Source: Sulfurimonas sp. HSL3-1 (GTDB taxonomy: Bacteria > Campylobacterota > Campylobacteria > Campylobacterales > Sulfurimonadaceae). Taken from it: a stretch of DNA of 64,000 nt. The notes below the pieces were generated by a model. It was not told where the DNA came from. It did no database searches and saw only the letters and a program-made list of their open reading frames with translations. Below, piece by piece: positions 39,824 to 48,047 of this stretch (the stretch's first letter is position 1; each line of letters begins with the position of its first letter). Position numbers and translations under genes: made by a program. The DNA lies in assembly GCF_039645995.1 (NCBI RefSeq), contig NZ_CP147920.1:434001-498000 (forward strand), given 5' to 3'.

Positions 39824-41005
39824 ATGAATATGAAACGGATAGCCGCGACGGCGGTGCTTGTCGCGGCGGCGGTGCAGGGGCAGGCGGTCGAACGTATCGC
39901 GATGCCCGGGCCCTACCTTGGGGTGAATCTCGGATATGCGACCGGTTCGGTCTCCATCTCCACGACCGAAAAAGAGGTGTGCCAGGGGGACCCGACCTGT
40001 TATGTGGCAAATTCGACGGCAGACGAGGAGGTGTTCGGCGTCAAAGCGTTCGGCGGCTACCTCTTCAATCAGTACTTTGCCGTTGAAGGGGGGTATTTCA
40101 ACCTGGGCGAACTCTCGTTCAAGGATGTCACCAATACCGGAGAGGTCTATAAAGGCAAGCTCTCGGGCCAGGGGATCAACATGGACGGGCTCGCCCACCT
40201 CCCGCTCCTCGACGCCCTCACTGTCTTCGCCCGTATCGGGGTGCTGTACGCGGGGATGAGCAAGAACTATACCTATAGCGGCGGTATCCTGCTGGTCAAC
40301 GGCGCGCCCAAAGACATGCACGTGACCGAATGGGATGTCGGCTACAAGCTCGGCGCCGGCGTGCAGTACGATTTCACACCCGCCCTCGGCGTGCGCGCCG
40401 AATGGGAAGGGTATCACCTCGCCGAAGCCGGGTCCAGGTCCGATTACGATGTGAACCTCTACTCCCTGGGCGTCGTCTACCGGTTCGGCATCCCCGAGCC
40501 GGAACCCGAAAAGATCGTCGTGGTCAAAGAGGTCCCGGTTCCCGGCGAGGGCACGGTCCTGGAAAAAGAGGTCGTCAAAGAGGTGGAAGTCGTCAAGAAG
40601 GTCGAGGTCATCAAAGAGGTACCCAAGCCTGTTATCATCAAAAAGCCGACCGAACGTGTGGTCCTGGCGTCGGATACCCTGTTCGATTTCGACAAGTCTA
40701 ACGTGAAGGCGGAGGGCGATGCCGCGCTGAAGCAGCTCTCCGGAAGGCTGCAGAAAAATGACCGCCTGGTCGTTGTCGGCCATACGGACAGCGTCGGGAC
40801 GGAAGTGTACAATATGAAACTCTCGCAGCGGCGGGCCAATGCCGTCAGAAGCCGGCTCATCACCCTCGGCATTTCGCCGAGAATGATCGAAACCCGTGCG
40901 ATGGGCGAAAGCCAGCCGGTGGCGACGAACGCGACGGACGAGGGGCGTACCGCGAACCGCCGTGTCGAGATCGAGGTCTACGCCGCTCCCAAAAAAGAGC
41001 TGTAG
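39824..41005 (+). CDS. OmpA-family outer-membrane protein (module 2)
   Basis: This 393-residue paralogue of the protein at 36079 has the same layout: signal peptide, barrel (MPGPYLGVNLGYATG; GGYFNLGELSFKDV; SLGVVYRFG), the conserved CQGDPTC pair, a charged Val/Lys/Glu linker (EKEVVKEVEVVKKVEVIKEV), and the OmpA domain with LFDFDKSNVKAEG, VVGHTDSVGTEVYN and LSQRRANAVRSRL. GAAGGAAAGAA precedes the ATG. It closes the surface locus and converges on the pseudouridine-synthase gene. Confidence 0.9.
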   Translation: MNMKRIAATAVLVAAAVQGQAVERIAMPGPYLGVNLGYATGSVSISTTEKEVCQGDPTCYVANSTADEEVFGVKAFGGYLFNQYFAVEGGYFNLGELSFKDVTNTGEVYKGKLSGQGINMDGLAHLPLLDALTVFARIGVLYAGMSKNYTYSGGILLVNGAPKDMHVTEWDVGYKLGAGVQYDFTPALGVRAEWEGYHLAEAGSRSDYDVNLYSLGVVYRFGIPEPEPEKIVVVKEVPVPGEGTVLEKEVVKEVEVVKKVEVIKEVPKPVIIKKPTERVVLASDTLFDFDKSNVKAEGDAALKQLSGRLQKNDRLVVVGHTDSVGTEVYNMKLSQRRANAVRSRLITLGISPRMIETRAMGESQPVATNATDEGRTANRRVEIEVYAAPKKEL

Positions 41006-41050
41006 GCTTCCCGCCGCTTTTGCGTGCGGCCTTGGCGTGCGAAGGAGGGG

Positions 41051-41959
41051 TTAGGCGGAGAAGTGGATGAAAAGCTTCGGTTCCGGAGCTTCGAAGGTCA
41101 TGCCGAGCAGCTCGACTTTTTTCGCATGCAGCATCACCCGCTGGCTGCGGCGTCCGCCGTACTGCTCATCCCCGACAATCGGGTGGCCGAAGGCGCGCAG
41201 GTGGACGCGGATCTGGTGGGTCCGGCCGTGGTGGATGATGAGCTTGAGCTTGCTTTTTTTGCCCGATACTTCCATCGGGTAGATCTCCGTGACGGCCGGT
41301 TTGCCCTTTTTGGAGATTTTGGAGTGGGCCTTGCCGTGGCGTTTCTCCGTCAGAATCGGCTCATCCATAACGGCCTCTTCGGTCACGACCCCTTCGACCC
41401 ATGCCACGTACTCTTTATAGACCTCGTCTTTTCTGAAGGCCTCGATCGCCCTCTCGCGGAACGCGTCGTTCTTGACCAGCATCAGCACCCCGCTCGTTTC
41501 TCGGTCGAGGCGGTGGAGCAGGCGGGTCCCTTTGAACTGGCGCTCCACTTCATCGGCGTTGAGGAAGGCGGGTTTGTCAACGACGATGAGGTCGTCGTTT
41601 TCGAAAATAGGGCGGATACGCTCGACTTTCTGGACTCTGAACTCGGTCTTCAGCGGCAGTTCGCCCCGGGCGATCATAACCTTCTGGTTGCCCACGTAGA
41701 CAAGCCCGCGGTCGATCAGCTCCTTGGCTTTGGCGTTGGAGATTCCCTCCTGGGCTGCCAGCAGTTTGTAGGCCTTGTCTGAGGGGCCGCTGGAGCGGGT
41801 CTGCACGTAGCGGCTCTCTTCGGCCTCCGCGGTTTTGGCTCTTTGCGCTCCCGGCTTTTTGCGGCCGGCGTCTTTTTTGGCGAAGGCCTTGGACTTGATC
41901 TTGTTCTTGGCTTCGAGTTTTTTGCTCTGTCCGCGGTAGTCGTTCGGTGATTTTTTCAT
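41051..41959 (-). CDS. RluA-family pseudouridine synthase
   Basis: This 302-residue protein has a long Lys-rich extension (1-55), an S4 RNA-binding domain (LLAAQEGISNAKAKELIDRG) and an RluA catalytic domain with TRLLHRLDRETSGVLMLVKN (catalytic aspartate) and HHGRTHQIRVHLRAFGHPIV. The RNA target is not predictable. It overlaps waaA by four bases. Confidence 0.9.
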   Translation of the reverse strand: MKKSPNDYRGQSKKLEAKNKIKSKAFAKKDAGRKKPGAQRAKTAEAEESRYVQTRSSGPSDKAYKLLAAQEGISNAKAKELIDRGLVYVGNQKVMIARGELPLKTEFRVQKVERIRPIFENDDLIVVDKPAFLNADEVERQFKGTRLLHRLDRETSGVLMLVKNDAFRERAIEAFRKDEVYKEYVAWVEGVVTEEAVMDEPILTEKRHGKAHSKISKKGKPAVTEIYPMEVSGKKSKLKLIIHHGRTHQIRVHLRAFGHPIVGDEQYGGRRSQRVMLHAKKVELLGMTFEAPEPKLFIHFSA

Positions 41960-43137
41960 GAGGCGCTCTCCTTGGTGAGGTAGTCAAAAAAAGGTTGGAG
42001 ATCGACGCTGCCGTTGATCGATGCGGGACGGAGCCCTTCGGCGTGCAGGAGCGCTTCGGTGAGCGCATCGTTCTCGACGACGGCGATGTTGTCGACATAG
42101 CGCATCAGTTCGCGCTGGTTGAAAAAGTGCGTCCCTGTGAGGGTCCGGCAGCCGAAATGGGCCGGTTCCAGGGGGTTGTGGCCTCCGACGTCCGCCTTGA
42201 AGGCACCGCCGAGCACGGCGATGTCGCTGATGGCGTAGAGGTTGTTGAGCTCGCCCATGGCGTCGACGAGGACGACGGGATGCTCCCCCAGCGCGTCGAT
42301 GCCGCCGTCCGTGCTCCACCGGGCGATGCGTTCGCCGTCGCACTGGCCGTGCAGCAGCTCCCAGACGGCGTCAAAACGCTCGGGGTGGCGGGGGACAACC
42401 AGCAGGCGGCTGTCGGGGTGTTCGGCGTGGCGGGCGCGAAAAGCCTCGAGGATCATGGCCTCTTCCCCCTCATGGGTACTGGCGGCGACGATCGTTTCGC
42501 CTTCGGGCTTGGGGTAGCGCTTCGTGGCGGTGACGCTCTGCGCCAGCTTGATATTGCCGATCACCTCGATATTGGAAGCGCCGAGCTGCTCAAAACGGGC
42601 CTTGTCGGCGTCACTCTGGCAGAAGATCTTGTCGACCCGCGCAAAAAGCCGCCGGTAGAACCAGCGCAGCTTCAGATATCTGGGGAAGCTGCGTTCGGAG
42701 AGGCGGGCATTGAGCAGCACGACCTCCGCCCCCCTGGCGCGGGCAACGGCAAAGAGAAGGTACCAAAATTCCGCCTCGAGCACGACAAGCGCGCGCTGGG
42801 GTTTGACCCAGAAGGGCATGAAGAGCTCATAGGGCAGATAGCGGTGCTCACTGCCGTACCCCTTGGCAACGTCCTGGCCTGTTTGCGTGATGGTACTGAT
42901 GCGTACCTCCTCCGGCGAAAGGGGAGCCAGCAGCGGCTTCAGGGCGCGGGTCTCGCCGACGGAGCAGGCATGAAACCAGATCCCGCCCGGCGTAAACGGC
43001 GGGTTGCCTTTGAGAAAAAAGCGGGCCGGCAGGGATTCGCGGTATTTTGAGCGGAGGCTGAAAAGCAGCAGCAGCGGAATCGCGGCGACGTAGAGCAGAG
43101 CGCTGAGCAGGAAATAGATGAGTGAAAACGGCTTCAT
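41956..43137 (-). CDS. waaA: 3-deoxy-D-manno-octulosonic acid (Kdo) transferase
   Basis: This 393-residue GT30 enzyme adds Kdo to lipid A precursor. An N-terminal membrane anchor (FSLIYFLLSALLYVAAIPLL) is followed by GGIWFHACSVGETRALKPLL, with the catalytic glutamate. The C-terminal donor domain has DAMGELNNLYAISDIAVLGG and GGHNPLEPAHFG. I start at the ATG 43137; a TTG five codons earlier is possible. Neither has a strong ribosome site. Confidence 0.93.
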   Translation of the reverse strand: MKPFSLIYFLLSALLYVAAIPLLLLFSLRSKYRESLPARFFLKGNPPFTPGGIWFHACSVGETRALKPLLAPLSPEEVRISTITQTGQDVAKGYGSEHRYLPYELFMPFWVKPQRALVVLEAEFWYLLFAVARARGAEVVLLNARLSERSFPRYLKLRWFYRRLFARVDKIFCQSDADKARFEQLGASNIEVIGNIKLAQSVTATKRYPKPEGETIVAASTHEGEEAMILEAFRARHAEHPDSRLLVVPRHPERFDAVWELLHGQCDGERIARWSTDGGIDALGEHPVVLVDAMGELNNLYAISDIAVLGGAFKADVGGHNPLEPAHFGCRTLTGTHFFNQRELMRYVDNIAVVENDALTEALLHAEGLRPASINGSVDLQPFFDYLTKESAS

Positions 43138-43167
43138 GACAGTGCCGTGCAAAGGGGGGTGCGAAGC

Positions 43168-43890
43168 TTACGCTTCGGCAGTTGCTTCCTCTTCGAGGTA
43201 GAGGATACGTCCGCAGTGCGGACAGGTTGTGATCTCTTCACCCTTGATGACGTCGGCGTAGACCTTGTCGCTGATGACCATGAAACAGCCCATGCACGCC
43301 TGGTTGCGTACCGGTACGGCTGTGGTGTTTTTCGCCCAGCGGCGGATCTTCTGGTAGAAGGAGAGACCCTTCTGGTTCATCTGGGAGACAAGCTCCTGTT
43401 TGCGGGCAAAGACCTGCTGGCGCTCGCCGTCGATCTCCGCCAGTTTCGCATCGACCTCCTCTTTGACGCTGCCGAGGTTGGCGTCGAGCTCGTCCATCTG
43501 GGCTTTCAGCTCGTTCACGCGCTCGGTCTTGCTCTCGATGATGCGGTCGAGGCGCTCGATCTCTTCGTTGGCGAAGCTGATCTGCTCCTTGGCGATCTCC
43601 TCTTCGAGTTGAAGGGACTTCATCTCCTTCTCGGTCTTGATCTCCGCGCTTTTTTTGCGGTTCTCTTCGAGTTTCTGGGAGAGTTCGGCGAGGTGGAGCT
43701 CGTTCTTCTTGTGCTTGAGCTGCTCGTCCTTGATCTCGTTTTCGAGGCCTTCGATGTTGCTCTCGAGACCCTCTTTTTTGACAAGGGCCGATTCGTATTT
43801 ATGGTTGGCTGCCTCGATCTGCGGGTCGAAAGCGTCGATCTCTTTGTCGATCTTGGAAAGGTCGATCAGTTGTTTGAGGTGCTTGTTCAC
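43168..43890 (-). CDS. Coiled-coil C4 zinc-ribbon protein (FlgZ/HP0958-like)
   Basis: This 240-residue protein has a long coiled coil (about 1-180, rich in E, K and L), then a four-cysteine zinc ribbon: ACMGCFMVISDK and TTCPHCGRILYLEE. The layout and position between waaA and a Nif3 gene match HP0958 (FlgZ) of Helicobacter, which affects RpoN stability and flaA mRNA. The same role here is inference. The start is GTG 43890, with AAGGA seven bases upstream; an ATG 16 codons earlier has none. Confidence 0.85.
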   Translation of the reverse strand: MNKHLKQLIDLSKIDKEIDAFDPQIEAANHKYESALVKKEGLESNIEGLENEIKDEQLKHKKNELHLAELSQKLEENRKKSAEIKTEKEMKSLQLEEEIAKEQISFANEEIERLDRIIESKTERVNELKAQMDELDANLGSVKEEVDAKLAEIDGERQQVFARKQELVSQMNQKGLSFYQKIRRWAKNTTAVPVRNQACMGCFMVISDKVYADVIKGEEITTCPHCGRILYLEEEATAEA

Positions 43891-43972
43891 AGAAGATTCC
43901 TTTATCCGTGGGAAAGTTTGAAACAGCATTGTTTGCAATGCCGCTACCCGTTGCCGTCGGGGGCTACTACGA

Positions 43973-44695
43973 TCAATAATATGTGAACGGGTTTTTCGAT
44001 GACGAAATTATAACCGTTAATCCGAAATTTTTCAAATGCGGGGCCAGGACCTCGGGGAAAAAGCGTTCGCTTTCAAAGTGGCCGATGTCGATCATGGAGA
44101 GCCCGAGGGCTTTGGCCTCCATGGCGTCGTGGTACTTGATGTCGCCGGTGAGCAGGCAGTCGGCGTTGAGGCCTCGCATCAGGGAAGCGCCGGAACCTGT
44201 CACCAGGGCGACGCGCTTCAGGCGCTCGTGGCACCGGACGGTTTTGAGCTGCGCCAGTCCGAAGCGTTCGGCGACGTCGCGGGCGAAGGTCTCGAAATCG
44301 CTATCGACGTCGAAGCAGGCGACGAACCCCTCCTGGTCGATCGCACTCTCTCCCAGGACCTCCTGCGCGACCCAGCGGTTGAGATGGGTCTGGTCGAAGT
44401 TGGTGTGCATGGCGATATTGGCGATGTTCTTTTTGACCATCGTCTGCAGCAGCTTTGCCGGGTACTGCGTGAAATCGAGGGCGTCGAGCCCGCCGAAGAT
44501 CAGTGGATGGTGGGTGATGAGGAGGGCCCCCTCTTCAAGCTCCTCCAGTAGCGCCTCGTCGACGTCGATGCTCAGCACGATCGTCGTGATCTCCTGCGCC
44601 GGGTCGCCGACGATGAGGCCGGAGTTGTCCCACTTCTCCTGCAGCTCGAAGGGGGAGAGGGCGTCGAGGGCGTCGTAAATGGCTCCCAGCTTCAT
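43973..44695 (-). CDS. Nif3-like dinuclear metal centre protein
   Basis: This 240-residue protein of the Nif3/YbgI (GTP cyclohydrolase I type 2) family has metal ligands in LLITHHPLIFGGLDAL, AMHTNFDQTHLN, LTGDIKYHDAMEA and MIDIGHFESE. It has a compact form without the PII-like insert. Biochemical function is unsettled. It overlaps the NYN gene by four bases. Confidence 0.9.
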   Translation of the reverse strand: MKLGAIYDALDALSPFELQEKWDNSGLIVGDPAQEITTIVLSIDVDEALLEELEEGALLITHHPLIFGGLDALDFTQYPAKLLQTMVKKNIANIAMHTNFDQTHLNRWVAQEVLGESAIDQEGFVACFDVDSDFETFARDVAERFGLAQLKTVRCHERLKRVALVTGSGASLMRGLNADCLLTGDIKYHDAMEAKALGLSMIDIGHFESERFFPEVLAPHLKNFGLTVIISSSKNPFTYY

Positions 44696-45417
44696 GCGCG
44701 GTATCTCCTTTTTTTATGTTTGTTGCGGATAAAGAGGCCGCGCGTATTGGTGAGGGGGTCTTCGTCTTTGAAGTCGAATGCCTCCGTGGCGCGGATCAGT
44801 TCGCCGAGCTTTTTGAAACCGTAGCTTCGGGGGTCGAAGTCGGGGAGCTTGTTGGCGACGAGCTGCCCAACCATCCCGAGGTTGGCCCACCCGGAGTCGT
44901 CGGCGGCATCGTCGACGGCGTCGCGCAGGAGCTCCAGGAGCTTTTTCTCCTTCGTCACGTCGACGCTCTCTTTTGCGATAACGTCCCTGCGCAGGTTCTC
45001 GGTATAGATGAACTTGTCGCAGGCGCTGAGGAAGGGCTTGGGCGTTTTGCGTTCGCCGAAGCCGTAGACGCTGACGCCGCTCTCGCGGATGCGGCTGGCC
45101 AGGCGGGTGAAGTCGCTGTCGCTGGAGACGATGCAGAAGCCTTCGAAATTCCCCGTATAGAGCAGGTCCATCGCGTCGATGATCATGGCGCTGTCGGTCG
45201 CGTTCTTGCCCGTTGTGTAGCCGAACTGCTGGATGGGCTGGATGCCGTGCTCGAGCAGGTGGGGTTTCCACCCCTTGAGCTGCGTTGAAGTCCAGTCCCC
45301 GTAGATGCGTTTGACGCTGGCGATGCCGTATTGGGCGATCTCGTCGAGGAGCCCTTCGATAATGGAGGGCTGGGAGTTGTCCGCGTCGATGAGGACGGCG
45401 AGGCGCTGCTGGTTCAC
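44692..45417 (-). CDS. NYN-domain protein with OST-HTH/LOTUS domain
   Basis: This 241-residue protein has an N-terminal NYN (PIN-like nuclease) domain with acidic residues in AVLIDADNSQPSIIEGLLDE, KNATDSAMIIDAMDLLYTG and FCIVSSDSDFTRLASRIRES. The C-terminal OST-HTH/LOTUS RNA-binding domain (about 150-225) has GWANLGMVGQLVANKLPDFD and YGFKKLGELIRATEAF. It probably binds and may cut structured RNA. It overlaps both neighbours by four bases. Confidence 0.9.
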   Translation of the reverse strand: MNQQRLAVLIDADNSQPSIIEGLLDEIAQYGIASVKRIYGDWTSTQLKGWKPHLLEHGIQPIQQFGYTTGKNATDSAMIIDAMDLLYTGNFEGFCIVSSDSDFTRLASRIRESGVSVYGFGERKTPKPFLSACDKFIYTENLRRDVIAKESVDVTKEKKLLELLRDAVDDAADDSGWANLGMVGQLVANKLPDFDPRSYGFKKLGELIRATEAFDFKDEDPLTNTRGLFIRNKHKKRRYRA

Positions 45418-46022
45418 TTCAAGCGCTCCAGGGCTTCGGCCGCCTCGGGGTAGCCCGGACGCAGTTCCAGCGCTTTTTCAAACATCATGCGCGCCCCTTC
45501 CATGTCCCCTTTTTCAATGAGAAGCCGTCCGTAGTTGTAGTAGGTCTCTTCGAAAGCGTCATCGATGTCGACGGCGCTTTTGTAGTGCTCCTGCGCCTCA
45601 TCCAGCCGCCCCAATTTCCGCAGCACGCCCGCGACGGCATTGTGGGTCAGGTCGTCGCCCGGGTCCAGCGTGAGGGAGCGGTTGTATTTCTGCAGGGCCT
45701 CCTCGTGGGCCCCCTCTTTAAAGAGGATAAAGCCGAGCTTGTTGAGGACCTCCGGACTGTCCGGATCCTGTTTTTCGGCCCGCTCCAGGTAGACCCGCGC
45801 TTCGGCGAGATTGCCGTCGCCGTAGGCGCTGTCGGCCTTGTCGATGAGGGTATCGATCTCCTGGGTGCCCGGATAGGCGGGGCGCTCCGGTTCGGACGGG
45901 GGCGGTGCGTCGCTGTGGGAGGGGAGTTTCGTCTCCCCGTCACCGAGAGATTGGACAAATTTGAAGATCTGCCAGGCGAAAAAGGCGGAAGCGGCGAAGA
46001 GGATAATCTGGAAGAGGGTCAA
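45414..46022 (-). CDS. Membrane-anchored TPR protein
   Basis: This 202-residue protein has one N-terminal helix (FQIILFAASAFFAWQIFKFV) and a Pro-rich linker. Four tetratricopeptide repeats follow from about residue 60 (YGDGNLAEARVYLERAEKQD; PEVLNKLGFILFKEGAHEEA; HNAVAGVLRKLGRLDEAQEH; YNYGRLLIEKGDMEGARMMF). It is probably a scaffold at the inner membrane. Partner unknown. Confidence 0.85.
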   Translation of the reverse strand: MTLFQIILFAASAFFAWQIFKFVQSLGDGETKLPSHSDAPPPSEPERPAYPGTQEIDTLIDKADSAYGDGNLAEARVYLERAEKQDPDSPEVLNKLGFILFKEGAHEEALQKYNRSLTLDPGDDLTHNAVAGVLRKLGRLDEAQEHYKSAVDIDDAFEETYYNYGRLLIEKGDMEGARMMFEKALELRPGYPEAAEALERLK

Positions 46023-46041
46023 GCAGTAGCCTTTTTGAATA

Positions 46042-46791
46042 CTATTTTAACATAATGATACCCGCCTGTCGCCCCGTCGTGCCGCCTTCGGCCCGGTAGG
46101 AGAAAAAGCGGTCGGTGCGGCAGGCGGTACAGCTGCCGGGAAGGTCGATATGCCCGGCCGTAAGGCCCGCGGCTTCGAGCTGCTTTACGACAATGGCGTT
46201 GACGTCCAGGTAGGTGCGGCCGTCCCGGAGGGAGAGGGCCCCTTCGCAGCCGGCCGCCTGGACCTCTTGAGCGACCTCCGGCCCGATTTCGTAGCAGCAG
46301 CTCCCGATCGAGGGCCCCAGCACCGCCAGCAGGTCGGCGGGGTCGCTGCCGTAGGCATCGTGCATCGCGGCCACGGTTTTGCCGACGATGTTTTTGAGCG
46401 CCCCGGCACGGCCGGCATGCACGGCGGCGACGGCGCGGCGGCGCGGATCGTAAAGGAGCACGGGGGTACAGTCGGCGACCATGACCATCAGCGGCTGGCC
46501 CAAGAGGTCGGTCATCAGCGCGTCGCACTCCGGCCGGCTATGAAAGCCCATCTCCGGGGTGCAGCGGACAATGCGGTCCGAGTGGATCTGGCGCATATGG
46601 ACGAGACGTTCAGGGGCATACCCGAGCCGTTGGGCCAGCAGGGCGTGGTTGGCATCGACGACGGCGGCGTCGTCCCCGACGTGGTAGGCGAGGTTGAACG
46701 ACGCATAAGGCGCGGCGCTCTCTCCCCCGGCGCGGTCGCTAAAACCGTGGGAGAGGCCTTCAGCTTCGGCGAGGAGTTTTGATGTGATCAC
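46042..46791 (-). CDS. pgeF: Peptidoglycan editing factor / purine nucleoside phosphorylase-like protein (YfiH family)
   Basis: This 249-residue DUF152/YfiH protein has the metal-site motifs LVHMRQIHSDRIVRC, ADCTPVLLYDPRRRAVAAVH and GPSIGSCCYEIGPEV. Family members remove L-Ser errors from muropeptides or act on purine nucleosides. The start is GTG 46791, overlapping the lnt stop by four bases (GTGA). A longer open frame upstream is only the shadow of lnt. Confidence 0.86.
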   Translation of the reverse strand: MITSKLLAEAEGLSHGFSDRAGGESAAPYASFNLAYHVGDDAAVVDANHALLAQRLGYAPERLVHMRQIHSDRIVRCTPEMGFHSRPECDALMTDLLGQPLMVMVADCTPVLLYDPRRRAVAAVHAGRAGALKNIVGKTVAAMHDAYGSDPADLLAVLGPSIGSCCYEIGPEVAQEVQAAGCEGALSLRDGRTYLDVNAIVVKQLEAAGLTAGHIDLPGSCTACRTDRFFSYRAEGGTTGRQAGIIMLK

Positions 46792-48044
46792 TCTATGACC
46801 CCCGTCCCCGCGGCATTGGCACAGTGGAAAATCCGGGTGTGGTGGCGTCTTGCGTAGTAAGTCATCAGCAGCCGCTGCAGCGTCGGTTCGATCGAGGGGG
46901 TGAACCAGGCGTTGTTGCTGATGGCGATCATATAGTTCGGGTCCCCCGTAAAGAGCGCTTCCGTGGTCGCTTCGTAGCAGACGGCGTTGCGGAAGAGGGT
47001 CCCGCCGATCAGGAAATCGGTGGGGTGGTCGGCGGCGAGGTAGTCGGAGGCGCCGTCGAAGACGACTTCGTTGACCCATCCGCCCATCCATTTGGGCAGG
47101 GGGATGTATTCGCCGAAAGGAACGAGGACCATCTTCTTGGCGACCTGCATCTGCCCCTTATGGAAGAAGTACGTGACGTTGTAGTTGTTGCCGTCCTCAA
47201 AGAGCAGGGCCCCTGTCACAATCGCGATTTTTTCCGAACGCGCTTTGAGTTCGTCGATCAGCTCCGGGGCCTTGTTGAGAAAAAGGGGGAAGACCGATTC
47301 GGGGAGGATAATGAGGTCATACCCCTCGGCAGCGGCGTCGTCGATGCGCGCAAAGTTGCCGAGGATGGTCGGCACCTGGTGCGCTTTCTCCCATTTGAGC
47401 TCCTGGGGAACGGCGGTGGCGGCGAGCTTGATTTTCAGCGGCGGGGGAGGAGGCGGCGTATAGGCCGGCGCGTAGGCGAAGGCGACAAACAGCAGCGCAC
47501 CGAACCGCAGCGGCGACCGGAAGGCGGCCACGGCGGCGAGGGCAAAGAGGATGAGGGCGAACTGCCATTTTTCGACGCCGAGATAGCTGTGCAGGAGCGG
47601 CAGCTCCGGGACCATCCAGTTGAAGCCCATCGGGGCGACGAAGGTGAGCCCGAAGAGCAGAAGGGCACGTATTAACGGTTGTTCACTTAGGGCGAGGACG
47701 CCGAAATAGAGGAGGTAGACGAGCCCGAAAAGCAGGGTCATCAGCGGCATCGCCCAGGGCATGCCGTAGTAGCGGAAGCTGAAGCCGATCCAGTAGAACC
47801 AGAAGAGGCCGATCAGGAAGCCCGCCTGCAGCACGGTGCGGCGGGGGGCGGCGAGCAGCCCGTAATAAGAAAAGAGGGCCAGGAGGGTCTCAACAGCGGT
47901 GATGTGGGGCAGGGCAAAATAGTCGACGTAGATAAAGGCCGAGAACGCAAAGGCGATCGCAAAGGCGACGGTCAGCGATGTCAAAAAAGGCATCTGCCTC
48001 CGGGTCGTTCTGAAAAGAGTGCTTTGTCCGGCGTCAAATAACAT
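46788..48044 (-). CDS. lnt: Apolipoprotein N-acyltransferase
   Basis: This 418-residue protein has several N-terminal membrane helices and a nitrilase-type domain. The catalytic residues are visible: Glu in DLIILPESVFPLF, Lys in AKKMVLVPFGEYIPL and Cys in FRNAVCYEATTEA. It finishes lipoprotein maturation by N-acylating the lipobox cysteine. It is shorter than the 512 residues of E. coli, as is usual in Campylobacterota. ATG 48044 is three bases after malQ; ATG 47993 with GGAGG upstream is an alternative start. Confidence 0.92.
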   Translation of the reverse strand: MLFDAGQSTLFRTTRRQMPFLTSLTVAFAIAFAFSAFIYVDYFALPHITAVETLLALFSYYGLLAAPRRTVLQAGFLIGLFWFYWIGFSFRYYGMPWAMPLMTLLFGLVYLLYFGVLALSEQPLIRALLLFGLTFVAPMGFNWMVPELPLLHSYLGVEKWQFALILFALAAVAAFRSPLRFGALLFVAFAYAPAYTPPPPPPLKIKLAATAVPQELKWEKAHQVPTILGNFARIDDAAAEGYDLIILPESVFPLFLNKAPELIDELKARSEKIAIVTGALLFEDGNNYNVTYFFHKGQMQVAKKMVLVPFGEYIPLPKWMGGWVNEVVFDGASDYLAADHPTDFLIGGTLFRNAVCYEATTEALFTGDPNYMIAISNNAWFTPSIEPTLQRLLMTYYARRHHTRIFHCANAAGTGVIE

Positions 48045-48047
48045 GCG

